From the NCBI RefSeq assembly GCF_000174815.1, contig NZ_ACNN01000035.1, positions 1 through 64,000 on the forward strand: a DNA stretch of 64,000 nucleotides, written 5' to 3'. Below the pieces are notes generated by a model. That model worked only from the letters and a program-made list of their open reading frames with translations. It was not told the DNA's origin and did no database searches. Below are positions 46,056 through 54,933 of the stretch, in pieces. Position numbers and translations under genes: made by a program. Each line of letters starts with the position of its first letter. Position 1 is the first letter of the stretch. Source of the DNA: Porphyromonas endodontalis ATCC 35406 (GTDB lineage: Bacteria; Bacteroidota; Bacteroidia; Bacteroidales; Porphyromonadaceae).

Positions 46056-46068
46056 GCGGAGAGAGAGG
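46056..46068. repeat. attR: 13-bp repeat within tRNA-Ser
   Basis: GCGGAGAGAGAGG covers the discriminator, the 3' acceptor strand and the first bases of the T-stem of tRNA-Ser. It is identical to 1243-1255. Confidence 0.85.
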
Positions 46069-46141
46069 GATTCGAACCCCCGGAGCCTCTCAGCTCAACG
46101 GTTTTCAAGACCGCCGCAATCGACCACTCTGCCATCTCTCC
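46057..46141 (-). tRNA. tRNA-Ser (anticodon UGA)
   Basis: 85 nt, a class II tRNA with a long variable arm. The acceptor strands GGAGAGA and TCTCTCC pair, the T-loop is GGTTCGAATCC, and the anticodon loop TCTTGAAAA contains TGA. CCA is not encoded. It is the attachment gene of the ICE and stays intact because the right end of the element restores its 3' end. Confidence 0.95.
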
Positions 46142-46179
46142 ATTCAAGTAAAGGAAATCCCTTATCCTCGAATCGTCTG

Positions 46180-46210
46180 CAAAGGTAATACATTCTTGTA
46201 AAATGGCAAT
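46180..46210 (-). promoter_or_regulatory. Promoter of tRNA-Ser
   Basis: On the minus strand ATTG (46207-46210), a 19-bp spacer and TACCTTTG (46180-46187), ending about 38 bases before the tRNA 5' end. Confidence 0.7.
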
Positions 46211-46469
46211 GCTTTCTGCCAGGAAAATACACCTTCAGACTCTCGAATTGCTAGGAATATAGGGGTGAGTAGGGTATTAGCTTCAACTAAAGTCCTGAAC
46301 TAGAATGTAAAAGAGAGAATGTATCCAATGCCATCACTCCTCCTCCTTTCTTAAAGTGTTGCTTGTGTGGAATCCGAAAACTCCTTTTGTGTGTCACGTG
46401 GAGGGTTACAAACTTTGGTATGCTGACAACATAGGATTTGCATCTCTTTTCCTGTGGAGCCTCTTCCCC
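46211..46469. other. Intergenic, nothing recognised
   Basis: No gene or clear signal between the tRNA-Ser promoter and the end of the ADP-ribosylglycohydrolase gene. The small open frame 46356-46625 (+) mostly overlaps that gene. Confidence 0.5.
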
Positions 46470-47237
46470 TTACTTGTACTTCTCTTGGAATTGTGTGATA
46501 ACCCTCTTCATCTCATCATCAAGATAGCTCCAGGCCTTCTCTTTTATGGGCTGAGGAATGCCGTAATAGGCTTCTGCAATGCTCCCTGTAATGGCGGCAA
46601 TTGTGTCGCTATCTCCTCCGATTGAGACGGCGAGTCGGATAGCGCTTTCAAAGTCCATGCTTTCGAGAAAGCAAACGATGGCTTGAGGCACCGTTACTTG
46701 GCACGTCTCGTCGAATGTACTGGTTTGTCTGATTTCATCGCATGTTAGGTTGAGGTCGTAGTGGTACTGCTCTTGCACCATCTCTCTGAGTTGTGCTTTG
46801 TCTTTTTGGTTTCGCGCAAGGTAGATGCAGTCCGCCACACATTGAGCCCCCTTGATACCCTCGGGGTGATTGTGTGTGCACTCAGCAGATATTTTTGCCT
46901 TTGTCAGGGCATCTTCTCTAGCTGGGAGCCATCCGCAAGGTGATACACGCATGGCAGAACCATTACCAAAGCTACCATAGGGTTGGGGGCCGTTTGAATA
47001 TACCCAACGGGCAAAGGAGCCTCCGTAACCACCCTTTGGATATGGGTAACGCCTGCACCATTCGTGTAAAACCTTCCCTATTTCCTCATCCCTGATAATA
47101 GCATCCGCAACGGCAATCGTGCAAATGGAGTCGTCTGTGAACGCACATTCCGGAGTAAACAACTCGAAGTCTGTCTTATAGATATTGTCGAATTCGAAGC
47201 GAGAACCAACAATATCACCGATGATCGCACCTAACAT
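46470..47237 (-). CDS. ADP-ribosylglycohydrolase (DraG/ARH-like)
   Basis: 255 aa. Metal-binding motifs of the ADP-ribosylglycohydrolase fold are present: GAIIGDIVGSRFEF near residue 3, FTDDSICTIAVADA near 33 and GGDSDTIAAITGSIAEAYYG near 207-226. The family removes ADP-ribose from proteins or from small molecules; the substrate here is unknown. The length fits the short bacterial members. It stands alone between tRNA-Ser and tmRNA. Confidence 0.92.
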   Translation of the reverse strand: MLGAIIGDIVGSRFEFDNIYKTDFELFTPECAFTDDSICTIAVADAIIRDEEIGKVLHEWCRRYPYPKGGYGGSFARWVYSNGPQPYGSFGNGSAMRVSPCGWLPAREDALTKAKISAECTHNHPEGIKGAQCVADCIYLARNQKDKAQLREMVQEQYHYDLNLTCDEIRQTSTFDETCQVTVPQAIVCFLESMDFESAIRLAVSIGGDSDTIAAITGSIAEAYYGIPQPIKEKAWSYLDDEMKRVITQFQEKYK

Positions 47238-47415
47238 TGTTTTCTTTTTATAATTAGATTATGGATTCTGTTCCCTGGTGTAGCCCTTTGACCTTGGAGC
47301 AATGCCACCGGAGGGGGGCTATATATACGAAAAACCCCTTCACGATATAAAGGAGTTTTCAATTTACAAACCAATGTCTTTTCCCTAGGATTCCCTAAGG
47401 AATCAGTGTTTAAAG

Positions 47416-47821
47416 TGGAGCTGGAGGGGATTGAACCCTCGTCCAAACGTGGAATGAATACGCTTTCTACATGTTTATCTCTGATTGGAATTGTCGGGGA
47501 TCGTTGCACGGACAGAGCAACCAACAACCATCCCTTAGCCTATGAAATATTGGAATGCTACCCCATAGACCTAGCAGCCCCAAGCTCCGATATTTGTGCA
47601 TCACCTAACTCGAGTAACTTCGGAGCAAGAGTTTCGGGTGACGTCTCGTCCGAGCCTATCGGCTCAAGGATGAAGCTAACTTACTATTCTTCGGTTAGGC
47701 AGCGAGAGCGTAATTATTTTCGCCAACTAAAAATTTTGAAGTCTGATATTAAAGTGAGGGAACAACAACTCACTACATGCTTACTTACCCCTTCGTCACG
47801 CTGTCAAAGCCAGTCAGCCCC
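47416..47821 (-). ncRNA. ssrA: tmRNA (trans-translation RNA)
   Basis: 406 nt. The 5' end GGGGCTGACTGGCTTTGACA (from 47821) pairs with the 3' end CAGCTCC before the discriminator A at 47416. The T-arm GGGTTCAATCCC is clear. The tag frame at 47724-47695 reads GENNYALAA then TAA, of the Bacteroidetes type; an Ala from the charged tmRNA precedes it. It rescues stalled ribosomes and marks the unfinished protein for degradation. Open frames over this region are artefacts. Confidence 0.97.
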
Positions 47822-47968
47822 GTGCGTCTTGTTTCTAGAGTAGAGCTATGGAGCCCTAATGCCCTGAGACTTATGGTAAAGTATCTTCTCTCTAAGAAGC
47901 CGCTGCCTCTAAAAGAGAACGAGCAAGAGATCTTGCTCGTAAAGGGAAGATTTTATCCTCCTCTCTTG

Positions 47969-48042
47969 TGGTCCCACTTGGGCTTGAACCAAGGACTCCC
48001 TGATTATGAGTCAGGTGCTCTAACCAACTGAGCTATAGGACC
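47969..48042 (-). tRNA. tRNA with CAU anticodon (Met, or lysidine-type Ile)
   Basis: 74 nt. Acceptor GGTCCTA/TGGGACC, anticodon stem CCTGA/TCAGG with loop CTCATAA, and T-loop GGTTCAAGCCC. It is not an initiator by sequence (first base pair G-C). Elongator Met and Ile2 cannot be told apart with confidence here. Confidence 0.92.
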
Positions 48043-48095
48043 ATTTGCCAAATATCCTAAGACGGATGTGGGTGCCCCTTGCACCTTGAGCCCTG

Positions 48096-48126
48096 CAAAG
48101 GTACAATAAAATGTTGTATACACAAT
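48096..48126 (-). promoter_or_regulatory. Promoter of the CAU tRNA
   Basis: On the minus strand ATTG (48123-48126), a 19-bp spacer and TACCTTTG (48096-48103). It probably drives the tRNA and perhaps tmRNA. Confidence 0.7.
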
Positions 48127-48482
48127 GCTTTTTGCCTATTCCTTCCTCGTAGAAAATGGGATGCTCAGAATGGTTCGATTGATTTTATAGGGGGATATTC
48201 TTCTTCTTCTCTCTGGTTTTTAGGGTTTGGCTGAGGCGAGAGAGCCCTCTTTCGCTGATGGGTGTTTCCGATCTCCTGGGAGAACAGTCCCCGTGATAGA
48301 TGCTTCATGCGAGGGGAGTTTGCCGTACTCGGATGAGTGGCGGAGTGTCTCCTCTCAAGAAATGCAGCCAAAAAGCAACTCCCTTTCTACCCTAAAACAA
48401 AAAGAATTTCAGGCAAAAATGGGGTACACTTTTGCCCTAGAAATTTTCTTTTTTCAGCCTGTGTCGGAAGGGAAATTAGCGA
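48127..48482. other. Intergenic, nothing recognised
   Basis: About 350 bases between the tRNA promoter and the end of the asparagine-synthase-like gene. Open frames here have no family resemblance, and I see no strong hairpin with a T-run. Confidence 0.45.
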
Positions 48483-50099
48483 TCAGTCTTTGGGGAGGCA
48501 ATTATTGTACTGCAACCACCAAGCAAAGGAGAGTCCATTGATGGTAGTGGGGTGCCATGGTACTTTGTGCTGCACCTCTTTGAGAAGATCCCCCGCCATC
48601 AGCTGTCGGAATCCCATGAGGTCTCCCTTGGGGAAGAGGGGGCGGCGCCTACGAGAGTGTTGATAAACGAAGAAGGGACGGAGCAGTTGTTTTACTCTGA
48701 ATGCCGGTTTTTGCCATTGTTGGTATGCCGAGAAATCATTGGCAAACGAGATGCCTGCCTCGCGGAATAGCTCCGTAGATACCTCTTCGTAGAGTCGTTT
48801 GCCGATGCGGTAGGGTGCGGGTAGACTGTGCATGAATTGGCACAGATCTTTGTCGAGGAAGGGCATCCAAACAGATAGCCCAAAGTAACGCCAGCTGCGA
48901 GATGAATTGATATAGTACTTGGGCATCAGCTCTCGGTTGCGGAAGGTCTCAAAGAGTTCGATCGCGGTTTTGTCTTGGGGGTAACTTGCGAGGAGCGTTT
49001 GATGTAGGTTGGCTAATTGGGCGACTTCGTTGCGCTCAAGTCGGCGATTCCCATTCTCGTGAAAGCACATTAGATAGGCATTAGTCTCTAGGCGTGTAGC
49101 TCCTTCTACGAACCGTAAATGCAGATTATCCCCTCCTATAATATCTCCATTATGCCCGGGTAGAACTACGGCTCCCGGGTAGCGTTGCGCCATTTGTTGC
49201 GCTGTTGTGTACTCTGCAAAGAAGTAGCCCGAGCCAAGTCCGCTGATCTGTTTTAGATACTTGATGGCCTCGGCATCTTGGGTATAGCCTCGCTTGTCGT
49301 AGCCTGTGGGTAGGGTAGAAATGAAATGGTGTGGAAAGCCCAGTTTTTGAGCAATCGTGCGGGCTCGCTGTACTTCGTGTATCCCTTCGCTAGCTCCATA
49401 GGTGCAAGTGGATACGGAGGTAATGTCCCGTTCTTTGAGGGCAAGGGCAATGAGCCGTGAGTCGCGACCGGCCGTTAAGGGGAGCACTACGGGATGACTC
49501 TCTAGCCGCTGAGCCATGCGATCCATTGCACACGAGAGTCGCTCACGGAAGAGTTGCTTGGCTTCTTCGTACCCAATTCCCTCAAGTCGGGGACCTTCGT
49601 AGAGCGAAGTGTCGTAGCGTAGGGTTGTCACCTCTCGGGTCGAGGGGGAGAAGTGTATGCCGCATCCCACGGGGATTCTTTTAATATCGGGGTGCAGTGT
49701 GCTGTCTTCGGGCGTGAACCCCCATTGCGAGAAGAAGAGAAGGGTAGTGGGCGGCGTCTCTATTCGGGTCTCGTTGGCGTGGATTAGGTCGAACCCATTA
49801 TTGCTAAAGCGAATTGCGGAGCCCTCAATCCGATAGTAAAGGGAGAGGGTAGAGCGGTGATCTACAAAAGCAAAAATATCGTGCGACGGGGTGGGTTGGC
49901 TATTGGATATATAGTACCACGAGCCGTTGAGCTCAGCGGCTCTTTGGAGGTAGTCTTGTTCACTCCGTGCCGTAGAGAAGTGCTGTAGGATGCCGTCGGA
50001 GGAGAGGAATGCGCTGTCCGTCGTGCGGAAAGCCTCCCCCCGAGCTACGCTAGTTGCCTGCTGTGGTGTTGCCAAGGGTTTGTTCATAATGCCAAACAA
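48483..50099 (-). CDS. Asparagine-synthase-like protein
   Basis: 538 aa; a start four codons later (50087) is possible. The N-terminal ~165 residues resemble a degenerate glutaminase-type domain without the leading catalytic Cys. The C-terminal part is an asparagine-synthase/PP-loop domain: LPLTAGRDSRLIALALKE near 208-225 (variant of SGGxDS) and LGSGYFFAEYTTAQQMAQRY. Such proteins in polysaccharide or peptide gene groups often form amides or other acyl-AMP products rather than free asparagine. Its start overlaps the end of the flippase gene by about 50 bp, so the two are translated together. Confidence 0.8.
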   Translation of the reverse strand: MFGIMNKPLATPQQATSVARGEAFRTTDSAFLSSDGILQHFSTARSEQDYLQRAAELNGSWYYISNSQPTPSHDIFAFVDHRSTLSLYYRIEGSAIRFSNNGFDLIHANETRIETPPTTLLFFSQWGFTPEDSTLHPDIKRIPVGCGIHFSPSTREVTTLRYDTSLYEGPRLEGIGYEEAKQLFRERLSCAMDRMAQRLESHPVVLPLTAGRDSRLIALALKERDITSVSTCTYGASEGIHEVQRARTIAQKLGFPHHFISTLPTGYDKRGYTQDAEAIKYLKQISGLGSGYFFAEYTTAQQMAQRYPGAVVLPGHNGDIIGGDNLHLRFVEGATRLETNAYLMCFHENGNRRLERNEVAQLANLHQTLLASYPQDKTAIELFETFRNRELMPKYYINSSRSWRYFGLSVWMPFLDKDLCQFMHSLPAPYRIGKRLYEEVSTELFREAGISFANDFSAYQQWQKPAFRVKQLLRPFFVYQHSRRRRPLFPKGDLMGFRQLMAGDLLKEVQHKVPWHPTTINGLSFAWWLQYNNCLPKD

Positions 50100-51321
50100 A
50101 TCGGAGTAAGAAAAGCAGATAGCCCACTTGCTCTAGAGCTATAAAGAGGTAGAAGAAGGGGACAAAGCGATCGAAGTCGAAGAGCGTAAATCCGAGAGCA
50201 ATTACTGCTACGTCGAGTATGAGCATAATCACTTGCGCCCACATATTCTGCCGTTGGTGTGTAAAAATATCGGGTAGTGTGTTGAGTATTGAGTTGAGGA
50301 AGTTGGGGATGCACATGGGGAGCATCCATACTACAATATGGGCTGAGGGGAGCCACTTGTCTCCTACAACCAGGCTGACCAGGTAGGGTGCCACTTGGGC
50401 TAGGAGTAGCACTGTAGGGATGCTTATGATTAGGGTATTGCGTAGCAGCTTATATGCTAGCTGCCTGATGGGTAGGCGTTGGGATACGCATTCGCTAAGG
50501 CGTTGGAAGTAGACATTCGATAGGTTCTCTGCCACGAGTTGTAGGGGGCGTCTTGCCAGCATGATGGCCATAGTAAGATACCCCACTTCTGCCAATCCGT
50601 AGCGGAGAGGGAGCATCAGTACGAGGAGGCTCCCGAGTAGATTATCGATGAGTGCTTGCACAATACCATAGCGTGGGAATCCTCTATATTTCTTGGCAAC
50701 CGACCCGAGGGAGGTGGTTTTAGGAGCTTTAGATCCTTTTTTTAGCGACTTGAAGAAAAGAGGGAAGGTGGCGACGAGGGAGAGCATTTGAGCCGTGATA
50801 AGAGAGCCAATCGTGGCTGCTACGAATCCGAATACTGCCTTTAGGAGATTGTTCCCCACACCCTTAATGAACTGCATTTTGGCGAGTATCTTGTACCTCT
50901 TGTGCCGTAGCTCCCACAGAGCAGATGCGTTGTACCAAGTGGAGAGTAATACGAAGAAAGGAAGGGCGTAGATACTGCTCCCGAGAGGAGTAAGAGAGGG
51001 GTTGGTATAGCCAATTACAAGGGCTATGGGGAGGAGTATTAGGGTGAAAATAAGAGAAATGCGCAGGGCAAGGTGGTAGAGCGTGTGAGCCTCGTCTTCG
51101 GCACTGGCTACTACGATGCCCTGTTCGTAGCGGGCTCCGGATGCAATGGCGAGAAGGCCTCCCCAAGATAGGAAACTCCCCAAAACGCCCATTGTCTCTT
51201 GATCGTACTGGCGACCAATTACGGCGAGCAACAAGAGGGCAACCACCTGACCTGCGGCCCCCGAGCCTACCAAGCGGATGCTCTCGCGTAGTATGGAGTT
51301 GTTTGAATGTGTTGCTGCCAT
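50050..51321 (-). CDS. Polysaccharide flippase (Wzx/MATE-like)
   Basis: 423 aa from MAATHSNN at 51321; an ATG at 51342 adds seven residues. There are about 12 membrane helices, beginning VGSGAAGQVVALLLLAVIGR, in the layout of O-antigen/teichoic-acid flippases. It should move lipid-linked saccharides across the inner membrane. Its partner gene is the asparagine-synthase-like protein downstream; no glycosyltransferase is nearby, so the substrate is unclear. It is transcribed away from pheT. Confidence 0.85.
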   Translation of the reverse strand: MAATHSNNSILRESIRLVGSGAAGQVVALLLLAVIGRQYDQETMGVLGSFLSWGGLLAIASGARYEQGIVVASAEDEAHTLYHLALRISLIFTLILLPIALVIGYTNPSLTPLGSSIYALPFFVLLSTWYNASALWELRHKRYKILAKMQFIKGVGNNLLKAVFGFVAATIGSLITAQMLSLVATFPLFFKSLKKGSKAPKTTSLGSVAKKYRGFPRYGIVQALIDNLLGSLLVLMLPLRYGLAEVGYLTMAIMLARRPLQLVAENLSNVYFQRLSECVSQRLPIRQLAYKLLRNTLIISIPTVLLLAQVAPYLVSLVVGDKWLPSAHIVVWMLPMCIPNFLNSILNTLPDIFTHQRQNMWAQVIMLILDVAVIALGFTLFDFDRFVPFFYLFIALEQVGYLLFLLRFVWHYEQTLGNTTAGN

Positions 51322-51429
51322 ATCGCTTTCAAAGGTACTCAATTGGCATCAAAGCTCCCCTCTAAGCATTTCTTTTCTCTGCCAAGAGAAGTATTTGCCC
51401 TTAGGCGATAGCATTACAGCGAAAAGCCG

Positions 51430-51437
51430 TACTTTTG
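51430..51437 (+). promoter_or_regulatory. -7 promoter element (TACTTTTG) before pheT
   Basis: It fits TAnnTTTG and lies about 115 bases before the pheT start. No clear -33 element is present. Confidence 0.45.
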
Positions 51438-51552
51438 CAGAGCAAAGCACCTCTTCTTGGTAGGTTTTCCCCCTCTAGGTTTGTGGTGCTCTAGTGTGTG
51501 AATCATAGTTTGCCGCCTATCCAGCGTGGTGGCATTTATACGTAATAGATAT

Positions 51553-54057
51553 ATGAATATCTCCTATAAGTGGCTTTGCGATTACCTCCCTCAGGTGGCT
51601 ACTATGTCGCCCGAGGAAGTAGCCGATACTCTCACTTCCATTGGCTTAGAGACTGGGAGTGTAGAAAAAGTAGATAGCATTAAGGGTGGCTTAGAGGGGC
51701 TTGTCGTAGGGCGTGTAGAGACCTGCGAAATGCATCCCAACTCCGATCATTTGCATTGTACGACCGTGGATGTAGGAGGCGAAGAACCTCTTAAGATTGT
51801 CTGTGGGGCTCCCAATGTAGCTTCGGGGCAGCATGTAATCGTAGCAACCATAGGTACCACTCTCTATAGTGGAGAGGAGAGTTTCGTTATCAAGAAGTCG
51901 AAACTGCGCGGCGAAGAGAGCTTTGGGATGATTTGTTCCGAAGTGGAAATCGGGGTTGGTGTGGACTCTAGCGGTATTATGGTATTGCCCGAAACGGCCG
52001 TTGTCGGTACTCCGGCAGCTAAGTATTTTGGCCTAGAGAGTGATTATTGCCTTGAGGTGGATATTACGCCCAACCGGATAGATGCCACTTCGCACTTTGG
52101 GGTGGCGAGAGATCTTGCTGCCTACCTTACACGGCATGGTAGCCCCCAAGAAGCCAAACTCCCTCAGACAGAACGCGTGCTTAGCGACCTGAAAGATGGT
52201 AAGCCCATCATGGTTTCTGTGGATGTAGCTCCCGAGGAGTGCCCTCGCTACCAAGGTGTAACGATGGAGGGCTTGACCAATGGCGAGAGTCCTAAGTGGT
52301 TGCGCGAGCGTCTTGCTGCTATCGGTGTTCGCCCGATTAGTCTCTTGGTGGATATTTCCAATTTTGTCCTTCACGAAGTAGGGCAACCGCTCCATTTCTT
52401 TGATGCAGATAAGGTTGCAGGAGGGGAGATTCGTATAGAAAAACTCCCCGAGGGTACTCAATTTACCACCCTCGATGGTATAGAGCGCAAACTGAATGGC
52501 CGTGAGATCATGATTTGTGATGCCCGGCACAACCCCCTCTGCATGGCAGGGATTTTTGGCGGTGCCGAGAGCGGTGTATCTGATACTACCACGCGCGTTT
52601 TTATAGAGAGTGCCAACTTCAATAGTACCAGTGTGCGTAAGGCGGCACGTGCACACGCCCTCAATACGGATAGTTCGTTCCGCTTCGAGCGTGGGTTAGA
52701 CCCTGCAGCTACTTCGTATGCTTTGCGCCGAGCTGTGGCTCTTCTGCAAGAGTTAGCCGGAGGGAAAGTGGTTGGCGAGGTTATCGATTGCCGACAAATG
52801 CCGGTAGAGCATCCTGTATGTACGCTACGCAGATCACGCCTTACCCAAACTATCGGAGCCGAGATCCCCGACGAAGAGGTACTACGCATCTTGCAATCTC
52901 TAGATATAACGGTACAAGAGGTATGGCCCGATGGATGGCTCCTCAATCTGCCGGTTTACCGCATCGATGTGCGTCGAGAGGTGGATGTGATAGAGGAGGT
53001 GCTCCGTATCTATGGCTACAACGAAGTGCCATTGAAAGGTTACATTCGAGCTAATCTCTCCACCCGAAGCAAGGTGGACAAAGACTACCATACCGAGCTC
53101 CTCTTGAGTGAGCAGCTTGTAGGGGTGGGGTACCAAGAGATCCTCTCCAACTCCCTTACGGCAGAGAAGTATTACGCAGGGTTGGAGACCTATCCTGCCG
53201 AGCAGCTTGTGCATCTTCTTAATCCTCTTAGTCAAGAACTAGGCGTATTGCGTGAGACACTCCTCTTTGGCGGTTTGGAAGCTATTGCTCGCAACTTTAA
53301 TAATAAGCAGCAGAGTTGCGCCTTCTTTGAGTGGGGCAACTGCTATCGTCATAAGGCTATGCCGCAAGAGTCTCTCGGGGATGAGGCCTCTCGTGATGTA
53401 CTCCGAGACTATTCCGAGCGTGCCATGTTTGGCCTTTGGCTATCGGGTACATATGGTGGTACCAATTGGCTTGCACCCAAAGAGCAACCTATCGATGTGT
53501 ACCGCCTCAAAGCCGATGTGGAAAACATCCTTTGTCGCCTTAATATCCCCCTCTCCTCCCTACACCTAGAGATGGGAAGCAACGATATCTTCTCCGATTT
53601 CTTGGCATACCAAATCCCGGGAAAGAAGAAGCATACGATTGTGTGGATGGGAGAGATTAAGCCTGAATTACTCCGCCGTTTCGACATCTCGATGCCGGTC
53701 TACTATGCAGAGTTCGACCGAGAGTTTTTGATGGAAGCAGGGAGAGAAAAAGCTCTCCTAGCGCAAGAGATTGTCAAGTACCCCATTGTAAAGAGAGACT
53801 TTGCACTCCTATTGGGGCAAGAAGTTACCTTTGCACAGGTAGAGGCTGTGGCTCGTAAGGCAGAGCAGAAGCTACTGAAGAAGGTAGAGCTTTTCGATGT
53901 GTATACGGGCAAGAATCTCCCCGAAGGAAAGAAAAGCTATGCCGTGAGTTTTTATTTGCAGGATGCCACGGCTACACTCACCGATAAGCAAATCGAAAAA
54001 ACGATGCAGCGCGTCCGCACCCTTCTTGAGAAAGAGTTGGGAGCCGAGCTGCGCTGA
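51553..54057 (+). CDS. pheT: Phenylalanine-tRNA ligase beta subunit
   Basis: 834 aa from MNISYKWL at 51553. The frame starts 27 bases earlier with GTG, but the family begins MNISYKWL. In order: the EMAP/tRNA-binding domain at about 40-150, the B3/B4 editing domain at about 210-380 (GIFGGAESGVSD), the B5 domain at about 405-480, the catalytic-like core at about 490-735, and the FDX anticodon-binding domain at about 740-834 (YPIVKRDFALLL). It charges tRNA-Phe together with PheS, which is not in the window. The length is normal. Confidence 0.98.
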   Translation: MNISYKWLCDYLPQVATMSPEEVADTLTSIGLETGSVEKVDSIKGGLEGLVVGRVETCEMHPNSDHLHCTTVDVGGEEPLKIVCGAPNVASGQHVIVATIGTTLYSGEESFVIKKSKLRGEESFGMICSEVEIGVGVDSSGIMVLPETAVVGTPAAKYFGLESDYCLEVDITPNRIDATSHFGVARDLAAYLTRHGSPQEAKLPQTERVLSDLKDGKPIMVSVDVAPEECPRYQGVTMEGLTNGESPKWLRERLAAIGVRPISLLVDISNFVLHEVGQPLHFFDADKVAGGEIRIEKLPEGTQFTTLDGIERKLNGREIMICDARHNPLCMAGIFGGAESGVSDTTTRVFIESANFNSTSVRKAARAHALNTDSSFRFERGLDPAATSYALRRAVALLQELAGGKVVGEVIDCRQMPVEHPVCTLRRSRLTQTIGAEIPDEEVLRILQSLDITVQEVWPDGWLLNLPVYRIDVRREVDVIEEVLRIYGYNEVPLKGYIRANLSTRSKVDKDYHTELLLSEQLVGVGYQEILSNSLTAEKYYAGLETYPAEQLVHLLNPLSQELGVLRETLLFGGLEAIARNFNNKQQSCAFFEWGNCYRHKAMPQESLGDEASRDVLRDYSERAMFGLWLSGTYGGTNWLAPKEQPIDVYRLKADVENILCRLNIPLSSLHLEMGSNDIFSDFLAYQIPGKKKHTIVWMGEIKPELLRRFDISMPVYYAEFDREFLMEAGREKALLAQEIVKYPIVKRDFALLLGQEVTFAQVEAVARKAEQKLLKKVELFDVYTGKNLPEGKKSYAVSFYLQDATATLTDKQIEKTMQRVRTLLEKELGAELR

Positions 54058-54111
54058 GCACGAAGAGGATAGAGACAGAGAAAGAAATAATAATAGCACG
54101 AATCATACTAT

Positions 54112-54834
54112 ATGGGAAGAGCGTTTGAATATCGTAAAGCACGCAAAATGAAGCGTTGGGGCAATATGGCTCGCGTTTTTACCAAGTTGGGAAAAGAGAT
54201 CACCATGGCTGTGAAGAGTGGCGGTCCCGACCCTGATACCAATCCGCGCCTACGCGTTTTGATGCAGACGGCGAAGAAGGAAAATATGCCCAAAGATAAT
54301 GTCGAACGTGCCATCAAAAAGGCGACCGACAAAGACTTTACGGACTATAAAGAAGTAAACTACGAAGGCTATGGACCCAGCGGTATTGCCATCTTTGTAG
54401 AGACGGCTACAGATAATACTACTCGTACGGTTGCCAACATTCGTAGCTACTTCAATAAGCATGGTGGTAGCTTGGGTACAACGGGGAGCCTAGAGTTTCT
54501 CTTCGATCATAAGTGCGTCTTCCACCTTGTGGCAAAAGAGGGTGTAGACCTAGAAGAACTTGCCCTTGAGCTTATCGACTTTGGCGTAGAGGACGAAATA
54601 GAGGAGGAAGATGGCGAACTCATTGTTTATGGTGAGTTTGCACAAAATGCGGCACTACAGAGTTATCTAGAAGGAGCCGGGTTTGAAATCTCTTCTGTAG
54701 ACTTCGTTCGTATCCCCAACGATTACCGAGATGTAACTGCGGAAGAAGCAGAGAAGGTAAACAAACTCATCGAGAAGATCGAAGAAGACGAAGACGTGCA
54801 AAATGTCTTCACCAACATGCGTGAGCCTGAATAA
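54112..54834 (+). CDS. yebC: YebC/PmpR-family protein
   Basis: 240 aa, the standard length. It has the conserved opening GRAFEYRKARKMKRWGNMAR and GGPDPDTNPRLRVLMQTAKK, then EGYGPSGIAIFVETATDN. The family has been described as a DNA-binding regulator and more recently as a ribosome-associated factor that helps at stalling motifs. It lies 54 bp after pheT, perhaps co-transcribed. Confidence 0.95.
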   Translation: MGRAFEYRKARKMKRWGNMARVFTKLGKEITMAVKSGGPDPDTNPRLRVLMQTAKKENMPKDNVERAIKKATDKDFTDYKEVNYEGYGPSGIAIFVETATDNTTRTVANIRSYFNKHGGSLGTTGSLEFLFDHKCVFHLVAKEGVDLEELALELIDFGVEDEIEEEDGELIVYGEFAQNAALQSYLEGAGFEISSVDFVRIPNDYRDVTAEEAEKVNKLIEKIEEDEDVQNVFTNMREPE

Positions 54835-54933
54835 TCCGTCTAATAAATAAGAGTAGAGGAGCAATTAAAGTCCCGAGCAATAGCTTTGCAGAGGCTTTGA
54901 TTTCTCCTCTTTTTGTACCATCTCTCCAAGTAT

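Larger units (their letters stand above)
1243..46068. mobile_element. Integrative conjugative element, CTnDOT-like tra type, in tRNA-Ser
   Basis: The boundaries are a 13-bp direct repeat GCGGAGAGAGAGG at 1243-1255 and 46056-46068; the right copy is the 3' end of tRNA-Ser. The tyrosine integrase (44461-45687) sits next to that end, as expected for a tRNA-targeting ICE. Between the ends lie a relaxase and accessory protein, a VirD4-type coupling protein, a full set of traA-traQ-like genes, topoisomerase III, a primase-ATPase, an AbiE toxin-antitoxin pair and T9SS-exported cargo. All conjugation genes look intact, so the element may be active. There is no rteABC, tetQ or ermF. Size is about 44.8 kb counting one repeat copy. 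Confidence 0.9.

Noticed and set aside
47231-47527. Open frames over and beside 47416-47821
   Set aside because: They lie on tmRNA sequence, which is certain from its ends and tag frame.
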